A stretch of DNA of 64,000 nucleotides, taken from positions 1 to 64,000 of the forward strand of contig NZ_VOQS01000002.1 in NCBI RefSeq assembly GCF_007995085.1. Reading direction: 5' to 3'. The notes under the pieces are model-generated. The model ran no database searches, had not been told where the DNA came from, and saw only the letters and a program-made list of their open reading frames with translations. This document shows, in pieces, positions 47,654-54,967 of the stretch. The position numbers and the translations under genes were made by a program. Each line of letters begins with the position of its first letter. Position 1 is the stretch's first letter. The DNA comes from Paraburkholderia azotifigens (GTDB taxonomy: Bacteria > Pseudomonadota > Gammaproteobacteria > Burkholderiales > Burkholderiaceae).

Positions 47654-47989
47654 ATGGAACTGAGTGAGTTCATCACCGAGACGCTGGTGCAGATCCAGAC
47701 GGGAGTGCGCGATGAGATCGCGAAACAGAACGCGTTGGGCGTGTCTGGCGCCATCAATCCGGTTTTTGGTGATGAGGTCCATGCCGAGCATCTGCAAAAG
47801 GTCGAATTTGATGTGGCCGTCACCGTCACCGTCACCGACAAGAGCAATGGTGGCGGCAAGGCTGGCATCAAGGTCTTCAGCATCGAGCTGGGCGGTGAAC
47901 TTTCAAAGAGCGCTGAGCAAAGCACGGCCAGCCGGGTGAAGTTCGCCATTCCGGTGGTTCCGCCAGTCGAGTTCCTTAAAAGACAATGA
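47654..47989 (+). CDS. trypco2-like protein
   Basis: 111 residues from ATG 47654 (AAGAGGGG upstream). MELSEFITETLVQIQTGVRD, VEFDVAVTVTVTDKSNGGG, GIKVFSIELGGE and a final KFAIPVVPP match the layout of trypsin-co-occurring (trypco2) proteins, predicted parts of bacterial conflict systems that usually sit beside a protease. No protease gene is present. Its stop overlaps the recombinase start, ATGA, at 47986-47989. Confidence 0.6.
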   Translation: MELSEFITETLVQIQTGVRDEIAKQNALGVSGAINPVFGDEVHAEHLQKVEFDVAVTVTVTDKSNGGGKAGIKVFSIELGGELSKSAEQSTASRVKFAIPVVPPVEFLKRQ

Positions 47990-48945
47990 CTGATGCCCTC
48001 ATCGCTTCGTACTCGCCCGCTCTACCCGTACTGGTTGCGAGCTCGAGTGAGCGGGCCGGCGTGCGCTTTCTGGAGTTCTTCGCGTCGGCAATCCGCAACC
48101 CGCATACGCGGCGCGCGTATGCGCGCGCGGCCAGTGACTTCCTGAGCTGGTGCGCCGGCGCGGGCGTGACATCAGTCGAGGGCGTGCAGCCGCTGCATGT
48201 GGCCGCGTGGATCGAGCTGCAGACACAGACGCTGTCGGCGCCGACCGTCAAGCAGCGGCTCGCGGCGATCCGCCATCTGTTCGACTGGCTGGTGACCGGC
48301 CAGATCGTGCCGCACAACCCGGCCGCGTCGGTGCGCGGGCCGAGCCACTCCGCGAAGCAGGGCAAGACGCCTGTGCTCGACGCGAGCGAGGCGCGGCAGC
48401 TGCTCGACAGCATTGACGTGACGACGCCGGTGGGTCTGCGCGACCGCGCGCTGATCGCGCTGATGGTGTTTTCGTTTGCACGGGTGGGTGCGGCGCTCGC
48501 GATGCGGGTCGACGATGTGTATATGCAGCAGCGCCGGCTGTGGGTGCGCCTGCGCGAAAAAGGCGGCAAGGCGCACGCGATGCCGTGTCACCACACGCTG
48601 GAAGCGTACCTGCACGACTATCTGGAGCAGACCGGGCTGCGTGATGAGCCAAAGGCGCCTCTGTTCCGCACGATCGCGCGCGGCACCGGGCAGCTGAGCA
48701 CGACGCCGCTGCCGCAGGCGAACGCGTACGCGATGGTGAGGCGCCGGGCGCTCGCGGCCGGGATCGGCACCAAGATCGGCAACCACACCTTCCGCGCCAC
48801 GGGCATCACCGCCTACCTGAAAAACGGTGGCACGCTGGAAAATGCCGCCGCAATGGCCAATCACGCATCGACGCGCACCACGCAGCTCTATGACCGGCGC
48901 CGTGACGACATCAGCCTCGACGAGGTCGAGCGGATCAGCCTGTAG
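47986..48945 (+). CDS. tyrosine recombinase (XerC/D-like integrase)
   Basis: 319 residues. Core-binding domain NPHTRRAYARAASDFLSWC; the catalytic domain has Arg in FSFARVGAALAM, Lys in LREKGGKAHAM, HTFRATG (His-x-x-Arg), His in MANHAS and the nucleophile Tyr in TTQLYDRRR. All residues of the R-K-H-R-H-Y set are visible, so it should be active. Probably mobilises the element to its right or excises a local cassette. Confidence 0.93.
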   Translation: MTDALIASYSPALPVLVASSSERAGVRFLEFFASAIRNPHTRRAYARAASDFLSWCAGAGVTSVEGVQPLHVAAWIELQTQTLSAPTVKQRLAAIRHLFDWLVTGQIVPHNPAASVRGPSHSAKQGKTPVLDASEARQLLDSIDVTTPVGLRDRALIALMVFSFARVGAALAMRVDDVYMQQRRLWVRLREKGGKAHAMPCHHTLEAYLHDYLEQTGLRDEPKAPLFRTIARGTGQLSTTPLPQANAYAMVRRRALAAGIGTKIGNHTFRATGITAYLKNGGTLENAAAMANHASTRTTQLYDRRRDDISLDEVERISL

Positions 48946-49143
48946 CGAATGCCTTCGCTCCCCCTGCCCGGTGACGGCGCGCCCTGGTCACGACGATTTC
49001 TCGCCGCGCGAGCCGACATCGTTGGCTCGTGGCCGCGCCAGGCAGAAGACCACTGCAACGAGCATCACCATGGCGAGGCAGCAGACAAAGATGGCGCCGC
49101 CTGTCGGGTGGGGCGTCAAGCGGTGTCACACATAACATCTGAC

Positions 49144-49170
49144 TTGTCACGCAGTGTGACATGATATAGA
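49144..49170 (+). promoter_or_regulatory. promoter and operator of the toxin-antitoxin pair
   Basis: TTGTCA (49144-49149) and TATAGA (49165-49170) flank the inverted repeat TGTCAC-5-GTGACA (49145-49150 with 49156-49161), so a bound regulator would block RNA polymerase. The spacer is short (15 bp). Fits autoregulation by the downstream pair. Confidence 0.55.
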
Positions 49171-49199
49171 ATCATTTTTGAGCGCATAACAACTCAACA

Positions 49200-49517
49200 A
49201 TGAAGCCCAACTATAAGCCGCCTTTTGTTTCCTTCGTTAAGAAACAGCACAAGCCGCTGCAGCTAGCCATTGAGGACGCTGTCGAGACGATTTGTGATGA
49301 TCCGGACGTAGGGGAAAGCAAGACGGGTGACTTGGCGGGCATCTGGGTCTACAAGTTCAAGCACAAGCGTCAGGAATATCTGGTCGCCTATCGACCTCCC
49401 ACTGACGCGGAAATGAAGGCTGAGGGCGTAGATGTTGAGTTGTTGCTAATTGATTTTTATCAGGTCGGATCGCATGAGAATTTCTATGCGACCCTTAAAA
49501 AGTACCTGAAATCGTAG
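49200..49517 (+). CDS. RelE/HigB-type toxin
   Basis: 105 residues. VSFVKKQHKPLQLAIEDAVE, GDLAGIWVYKFKHKRQEYLV and LLLIDFYQVGSHENFYATL fit type II toxins of the RelE/ParE superfamily. Toxin-first order, as in higBA. Confidence 0.75.
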   Translation: MKPNYKPPFVSFVKKQHKPLQLAIEDAVETICDDPDVGESKTGDLAGIWVYKFKHKRQEYLVAYRPPTDAEMKAEGVDVELLLIDFYQVGSHENFYATLKKYLKS

Positions 49518-49528
49518 GAGTTATTGCA

Positions 49529-49858
49529 ATGAACAAGCACACCGCCGAGAGCGTTTTCCAAGATCTGAAGAAGCTGCCCAGCTCCGAACAGATGCGCTTT
49601 TTTGCCATTCTGGGTCGGCAGGCTGTGCAGTCCACGCAGGATAACTTCAGCCACGAAGAGGTGTTCGGTCATTTGGCTGATGATGAATTTACGTCGGCTG
49701 AAGCAGCCGAATATTTGGATGTGTCGATGTCGACCTTCCGCCGCTACGTGAGCAATGGTCGATTGAGGGCAAGCAGCGAAATGGGCCGAAATCAGCTGTT
49801 CGCGACGAAGGATCTGAAGGCGTTTAAACGATCGCTGCAAGAGGTCAGGAGTCGTTGA
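49529..49858 (+). CDS. antitoxin with excisionase/MerR-type HTH
   Basis: 109 residues. C-terminal half FTSAEAAEYLDVSMSTFRRY ... GRLRASSEMGRNQLFATKDL is a DNA-binding helix-turn-helix like those of excisionases; the N-terminal helices may hold the toxin. Follows the toxin by 11 bases. Confidence 0.7.
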   Translation: MNKHTAESVFQDLKKLPSSEQMRFFAILGRQAVQSTQDNFSHEEVFGHLADDEFTSAEAAEYLDVSMSTFRRYVSNGRLRASSEMGRNQLFATKDLKAFKRSLQEVRSR

Positions 49859-49882
49859 TCGACTTGGGGCTTATGACATAGC

Positions 49883-49902
49883 AAGGGCGCTTCGGCGCCC
49901 TT
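49883..49902 (+). terminator. hairpin terminator after the TA pair
   Basis: AAGGGCGC-TTCG-GCGCCCTT: 8-bp stem with a TTCG loop, 25 bases after the antitoxin stop. Confidence 0.7.
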
Positions 49903-49920
49903 TGTCATTTCTACGCCCCC

Positions 49921-49950
49921 GAAAAAAAGCCCGCCACAGTGGGCGGGCTT
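49921..49950 (-). terminator. Rho-independent terminator for the minus strand
   Basis: AAGCCCGCC/GGCGGGCTT stem; on the minus strand it is followed by TTTTTTTC. Closes the integrase remnant at 49949-50389. Confidence 0.8.
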
Positions 49951-50389
49951 AATCCATATCAGGAGGAGACATGGAGGAGACGGGATAAGTATAAACCCTA
50001 ATCAAAAATCGGGTGTAGTGCCGTGCCAAAATCATTGATTTGTCGTTACGCGTAACACAAAATGTCCCACGCTGATAAGGGGCGGAGCATGGTCGACAAT
50101 AAGAATATTGCGTTACCTGTAACGGAAAAACGCGGCCGGACGCTTCCTGGATCGAACCTTCTTTTCCTTGCGATATTTCGGCCTCATAGCGCTGTAGAGC
50201 CTCATGGAGTGTCGCGGCCTTCGCCTTGCCGCGGCTGACCCATCCGCCCCACGCCATCTCTGACTCGATCATCCGGGCCCAGGCTTCTGCTTCCGCCTTC
50301 GTTTCAAAGGTCTTGCTTTGCGCTGGGTGGCCGCATCGCCGCACCTGGGCACGCCACTGACAAGGTCCTCGTTCGGTAATAGTCGCCAT
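49949..50389 (-). pseudogene. phage-type integrase, N-terminal remnant
   Basis: From ATG 50389: MATITERGPCQWRAQVRRCG, KTFETKAEAEAWARMIESEM and TLHEALQRYEAEISQGKEGS is the arm-binding and SAM-like N terminus of tyrosine integrases. After EGSIQEASG the sequence is no longer integrase-like and the catalytic domain is absent. A deletion between about 50150 and the terminator explains it. Confidence 0.75.
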
Positions 50390-50609
50390 CGAATCTGCTG
50401 GTGTATGAGATGAATTTTGTTTGCAGCGAGGGTTTGATCCTGGCTCCGCCACAAAATCTGCAACTTTGGCCGGTTTTTACAATTTGGACGTTACCTTCGT
50501 CATTCCTCGGTCTTGCCCCATGCTCAGGGGTACCACTCACGAAAGTATCATGCGCCCATCACCGCGCTCCTAGACTGTATCTTTGCAGGTCGAACGCAAG
50601 GGGCCTGAT

Positions 50610-51164
50610 ATGAATGAACAAAGGCTTGGGCAAGCGTCTGCCCATTCTCGCGGAACGCAAGGTGGGCGCACTGATTTCCATGCTGGTGGTGCGAAATGGC
50701 TCGCCCGGCTTTCTCCCTCAGCATTGGCGCATTGGCCCACAGTGGCAAAACAGCTGTCTGACGCGGGAGTACTGGAATTTATCGATGGGGAGTTGCTAGC
50801 CCGCTACTGTGAAGCGTTCGCGCAATGGTGTGCAGCCAGTGACCAGCTTGCCACCATGCTGGTCGATCTCGGCTTGATGGCGGGCCGCCAGGCGTATGCC
50901 CCAGCCGAGCCATCGCACAAGGCGACACCACCCGCTGCGACGGCAGAAACAAAACCGGAACCTGTTCGACGACCGCCTAACGCGATCATGCGTCGTCCAG
51001 AGGTTGAAAATGAGACGGGCTTGTCCCGGTCAACCATTTATCAGCGCATCAAGGCTGGAACCTTTCCAGCACCCGTGCAGCTTGGAGCGCGTTCTGTGGG
51101 CTGGCGAATCGCCGATATTGAAGCTTTTCTGTCATCGCCTGCCAGCTATCAAGCGGCAGATTAA
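50610..51164 (+). CDS. fusion of P27 terminase-small-subunit-like and AlpA domains
   Basis: 184 residues from ATG 50610 (AAGGGG upstream). Residues about 25-90, LSPSALAHWPTVAKQLSDAG ... FIDGELLARYCEAFAQWCAA, look like the phage P27-family terminase small subunit. After a Pro-rich linker, residues about 128-184, RRPEVENETGLSRSTIYQRI, FPAPVQLGARSVGWRIADIE and AFLSS, are a typical AlpA excisionase/regulator. The reading frame is continuous. AlpA proteins control integrase genes of islands. Confidence 0.75.
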   Translation: MNEQRLGQASAHSRGTQGGRTDFHAGGAKWLARLSPSALAHWPTVAKQLSDAGVLEFIDGELLARYCEAFAQWCAASDQLATMLVDLGLMAGRQAYAPAEPSHKATPPAATAETKPEPVRRPPNAIMRRPEVENETGLSRSTIYQRIKAGTFPAPVQLGARSVGWRIADIEAFLSSPASYQAAD

Positions 51165-51726
51165 AAGGCCGACGCTCCCGAGTGGCAGAGCGTCAAATCG
51201 ACGTGACTGATTGTAGGTCAATGCGTCGTACCGCGTAACCCACACCGGGCGTTCCCCGGCTTGCAGCGCCGGGTCGGGCTTGCGCTGCGCGTCGAGCCTC
51301 GTTCCGAGTCTCGCCCCCTTCGGGCTTCAATCCCTACCGCAACCCCTAGCCAGGTGCGGCCATCAGGCCGCACGAAGGCGCTCGCCGCGCGGCGTCCAGC
51401 TCGGCTCCGATACACGCCCTCACGCATTGCCGGTGAGTTCGTCGTCCACCACCGCGACCATAGCCAACCCGGCACGGCCATCAAGGGCCGCGCTGCGCGC
51501 TGAAATCCTCGCCCGTTCCTGCTCGCTGCGCTGCGCGGGCTGCGGCCTCCGGTTTCACCCTTGACGGCCGCACCGGGCCGGCTCCCCCCGTCGCGGGACG
51601 ACGAACTCACGGCAACGGCGGCATCGAGACGGTCGAGTCCCACAGCCTCACCGGCCCGATTACGCCGGGACTCGGAATCTTCGGCCCCGGTCAGCAGTAA
51701 CCCCACACATTTTCATGGAGATCGAT
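51165..51726. other. GC-rich, hairpin-rich region without a protein gene
   Basis: Long frames exist only because stops are rare in GC-rich DNA. Several hairpins are visible, the best being GTGCGGCC/GGCCGCAC (51354-51361 with 51366-51373) and CCCGGC/GCCGGG near 51255. Possible structured RNA or replication/transfer control region; see findings. Confidence 0.45.
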
Positions 51727-51858
51727 ATGCACCCTCTCACACTGCATCACTGGATCGTAGTCCTAAGTTACGCGTACGTGGAATACACGTTCACACCTTG
51801 GGATGGCCGTAACTACTACCGCCGAACGGTTGATTACGGCCGCGTCGTGTGGTGCTGA
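51727..51858 (+). CDS. 43-residue unknown protein
   Basis: ATG 51727 follows GGAGATCG. MHPLTLHHWIVVLSYAYVEY then TFTPWDGRNYYRRTVDYGRV; aromatic-rich. Function unknown. Too short for standard gene calling. Confidence 0.5.
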   Translation: MHPLTLHHWIVVLSYAYVEYTFTPWDGRNYYRRTVDYGRVVWC

Positions 51859-51874
51859 TCGGGGAGCGCTCGAC

Positions 51875-52033
51875 GTGCCAACCAGGCTCAGCAGTTATCA
51901 CCGCACCAACCATGCCGCGAGCCTCGCACTCGCGAAGAATCTGCGCAAGAACGGCAGCGCCCACGCCCGAATGATGGAGCTGGCGAAGGTGTCGCGCCTC
52001 TTCTTGGAGCAACTGCGAAAGATCGGCGAGTAA
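51875..52033 (+). CDS. 52-residue basic unknown protein
   Basis: GTG 51875 with GGGGAG 8 bases upstream. TRLSSYHRTNHAASLALAKN and MMELAKVSRLFLEQLRKIGE. Helical, basic. It lies 16 bases after the previous small gene and 54 before the DUF3560 gene, so the three probably form one operon. Confidence 0.5.
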   Translation: MPTRLSSYHRTNHAASLALAKNLRKNGSAHARMMELAKVSRLFLEQLRKIGE

Positions 52034-52087
52034 GCCGCAACCCGAGGTGGGCCGGCGAGGCCGGCCGCACCTGACAGGAGATGGATC

Positions 52088-52888
52088 GTGAACAAGTACG
52101 AAGCGAAGCAGCAAGCCCGCCGCGCACGCATCGAGGCCAGCGCCGAGCGCGCACGGTCGGCATCGAGCATGCACTACATCCGCGCTAGAACGATGGTATC
52201 AGCGATCCCGTTTGGTCAGCCGATCCTCGTCGGCCACCACTCCGAAGGCCGCGACCGACGTTATCGAGCGCGTGTACATGCCACGTTCGGGAAGGCATTC
52301 GCGCTGCACGATCAAGCGGCCGAGCTGGACCGCCGGGCGGCAGCCGTCGGCAAGGGCGGCATTTCGAGCGATGACCCGGAAGCGCTCGACAAACTGCGCG
52401 CGAAGCTCGCGGACATGGAGGAACGGCACGAGCGGATGAAGCGCGCGAACTCGCTGATTCGCCGCGATGACCGCGCCGGCCTCGAGCGCATGGGCTACTC
52501 GGCCGACGCCATCGACAAGCTGTTCCAGCCTGATTGGCGAGGCCGCCCCGGCTTCGCTTCGTACGAGCTGACCAACAGCAGCGCGAACATTCGCCGCGTG
52601 CGCGAGCGTATCGCCGCGCTCGAAAAGATGGCCGAGCGTACCGACCGCGAGGAAGAAGGCCAGGGCTACACGTACAGGGAGGACATAGAGGACAACCGCG
52701 CCGTGTTCGTGTTCGATGCCAAGCCCGAAAAGGCCGTGCATGACCTGATGAAGCGCAACGCCTTCGTGTTCAGCCCGACGCGATCGCCAGCCGGCAAGTC
52801 GGCCTACGTGCGCAAGCTCACGCCGAACGCCATCGCGACGGCGAAGTGGCTCCGGCCGCGGCTTGACGAGTTGATGACGGACGAGTGA
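52088..52888 (+). CDS. DUF3560 protein of mobile elements
   Basis: 266 residues. MNKYEAKQQARRARIEASAE, then IPFGQPILVGHHSEGRDRRY, the DUF3560 hallmark, with coiled-coil helices after it. The C terminus DLMKRNAFVFSPTRSPAGKS ... ANKWLRP-like part is also typical. Found on plasmids and integrative elements; function unknown. A hairpin (GGCCCGC-TTCG-GCGGGCC, near 52897-52914) follows. Confidence 0.85.
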   Translation: MNKYEAKQQARRARIEASAERARSASSMHYIRARTMVSAIPFGQPILVGHHSEGRDRRYRARVHATFGKAFALHDQAAELDRRAAAVGKGGISSDDPEALDKLRAKLADMEERHERMKRANSLIRRDDRAGLERMGYSADAIDKLFQPDWRGRPGFASYELTNSSANIRRVRERIAALEKMAERTDREEEGQGYTYREDIEDNRAVFVFDAKPEKAVHDLMKRNAFVFSPTRSPAGKSAYVRKLTPNAIATAKWLRPRLDELMTDE

Positions 52889-52945
52889 TCCAGTTTCGGC
52901 CCGCTTCGGCGGGCCGCCATCGAGGGAACGGGATGAACTCGAATA

Positions 52946-53143
52946 TCACCATCGCATCTTGATTCGCATTGAACCGTCAGCGTTCCGGGTGCGCTGGCCT
53001 TTCAGGCATAACTCGCCAGCCGCTATCGTAGCTTCGTCGGTGAGGCAATTGATCGCAGCTCCCACCGGACGCGTTCGCCCCTCGTCAACAACAGGCATGT
53101 CCATTTCTAACATCAACGAAGACAACTTGCCGCCGGTTGCCAT
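52946..53143 (-). CDS. possible 65-residue protein
   Basis: MATGGKLSSLMLEMDMPVVD ... NADGSMRIKMRW reads as protein, but no strong ribosome site is seen. It begins 48 bases after the stop of the Gly-rich gene on the same strand. Confidence 0.35.
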   Translation of the reverse strand: MATGGKLSSLMLEMDMPVVDEGRTRPVGAAINCLTDEATIAAGELCLKGQRTRNADGSMRIKMRW

Positions 53144-53190
53144 CCATTATCAATTGTCTCTCTGACGCCGGCGGTTGGTTGGCGTGGTAT

Positions 53191-54497
53191 CTAGTGCGAA
53201 CCATTTCCACCATTGCCGCCGCCATGGCCGCCATTCGCCCCATTTCCGTAACCACCATGGCCGCCGGCGCCTTGGCCACCGCTGCCGTGTCCGCCGTTGC
53301 CCGGGCCGCCGCTACCCGAACCGCCGCTACCCGAACCGCCGCTACCCGAACCGTTACCCGGGCCGCCGCTTCCGTGGCCGCCGCTACCCGGGCCGCCGCT
53401 ACCCGGGCCGCCGCTACCCGGGCCGCCGCTTCCGTGGCCGCCGCTACCCGGGCCGCCGCTTCCGTGGCCGCCGCTACCCGGGCCGCCGCTTCCGTGGCCG
53501 CCGCTACCCGAACCGCCGTTACCCGAACCGCCGCTTCCGTGGCCGCCGCTACCCGAACCGCCGCTACCCGAACCGCCGTTACCCGAACCGCCGCTTCCGT
53601 GGCCGCCGCTACCCGAACCGCCGTTGCCCGGGCCGCCGCTACCCGAACCGCCGTTACCCGAACCGCCGCTTCCGTGGCCGCCGCTACCCGAACCGCCGTT
53701 GCCCGGGCCGCCGCTACCCGAACCGCCGCTACCCGAACCGCCGTTGCCCGGGCCGCCGCTACCCGAACCGCCGCTACCCTGTCCACCGCTACCTGAACCG
53801 CCGTTACCCGGTCCACCGCTACCCGGTCCACCGCTACCCGGTCCACCGTTACCCGAACCGCCGTTACCCGAACCGCTGCCATGACCAGCGCTACCTTGGC
53901 CGCTGCTCCCCTGGCCACCGTTGCCCTGGCTGCTGCCACTACCCGGGCCACCCGCGGCCTGACCGCCACTGCTGCCTTGGCTACCCGCGCTTCCGGTTGC
54001 AGTGGCACCCGTGCTTCCGGTACCGGCACTCCCGCCCCTGTGCCCCCTGCAGCGGTGCCTCCTACGCCCGTACCGGCTGTTCCAGCGCCACCCAATCCAC
54101 TGTGCGCAGTTCCCGGGCTAGCGACTCCAACGCCGGCTCCGCCAGCGATCCCCGCGTCGCCGCCCGTCCCACCTCCGATACCCGAACTTCCGACGCCGCC
54201 GGACCCGACACCATTGCCCAAGCCCAGTCCTGCGCTGCCCGCTAATCCAGGGCCTTCTCCCGTGGCGCGCGCCCCACCCGGCAGCGGCTGGACAACTTCA
54301 GCGAGAGTGTCAGTTCCGCTTGCAGGCGAATCAATGCCACCCAGAAATTCCAGATCTGCGCCATTTGATAAGGCATCCGGCGCGTGTCCGGCGACGGACG
54401 TATTCGCCATCACCGCTGCCGCGTGCAGACTGACTGCCAGCATCGCCAGCATCTTCAATGGTGCCCGTTCTCCGTGTCCCCGATTATGTAGCTTCAT
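53191..54497 (-). CDS. exported glycine-rich pentapeptide-repeat protein, frameshifted
   Basis: From ATG 54497: signal peptide (MLAMLAVSLHAAAVMA), then a Gly-rich region (GLGLGNGVGSGGVGSSGIGG). At the G runs near 54031-54047 the Gly-rich reading moves to another frame (GSAGTGSTGATATGSAGSQG) and continues as about 39 units of GGxGx (GSGNG, PGSGG, SGHGG) to the TAG at 53191 after GGNGGNGSH. Removing one base would give about 435 residues. The formal frame past 54040 encodes a meaningless Val/Ala/Arg series. Probably a surface or matrix-type protein; role unknown. Confidence 0.6.
53297..53880. repeat. tandem 15-bp repeat array
   Basis: About 39 contiguous 15-bp units such as CCGCCGCTACCCGAA, CCGCCGCTACCCGGG and CCGCCGCTTCCGTGG, often grouped in 30-45-bp higher-order units. 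It encodes the GGxGx repeats of the minus-strand protein. No spacers. Confidence 0.95.
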
Positions 54498-54680
54498 TTT
54501 GTATTCCTAATTAATATATTTGGATCGTTGTCGACCCATGCTGTCAGGCGGTATCAGTGATGCCTCACCGTTGGCCGCCTCCCCCTTTTGTATGTAGTCA
54601 AGCTATCCGGGGCACGAGGCTTGAACCGTTCGCTACCTCACGCAACAGTTGAAAGCGGGAAAAATATCCGCAACGAATGA

Positions 54681-54902
54681 ACCCAATGGAGTACTACCTG
54701 CGCGGAATGTGACGAGGCGCATCGCACTGGTCGAGTAATCGACCGAAAACTAAAACGGGTTATTATCGGCACGCTCGATCCCAATCAGACGATTCGCGGG
54801 CTTGGCGAGGGACTCAAGTTCGCGAAAGAGAATCTACGGTGGGATGATTTCGAGTGGGGCCTGCTGAGCGGGCGCATGTCAGCGCTTAGAGCTGGGGGTT
54901 AG
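54681..54902 (+). pseudogene. deaminase/RibD-like fragment
   Basis: A startless frame of 73 codons reads TCAECDEAHRTGRVIDRKLK then RVIIGTLDPNQTIRGLGEGL, the zinc Cys-x-x-Cys region and the DPN-x-x-x-x-G-x-G motif of cytidine-deaminase/RibD-type proteins. The catalytic His-Ala-Glu part is missing upstream. A 3' remnant. Confidence 0.5.
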
Positions 54903-54967
54903 GCGCCGAGTGGAATGAGTCGCTTGATACGTAGTTCCGTGCCGGCCGACTTGCCCAGGCCGGCCAC

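Noticed and set aside
51218..51706. 162-codon minus-strand ORF
   Set aside because: Arg/Gly/Ala/Ser-rich nonsense composition without start signals; shadow of a GC-rich non-coding stretch.
53297..53884. Plus-strand ORFs full of PPLPEPPLPG-type repeats, and the idea of a CRISPR array
   Set aside because: They are the antisense reading of the Gly-rich repeats. The units are contiguous 15-mers with no spacers, so this is not CRISPR.
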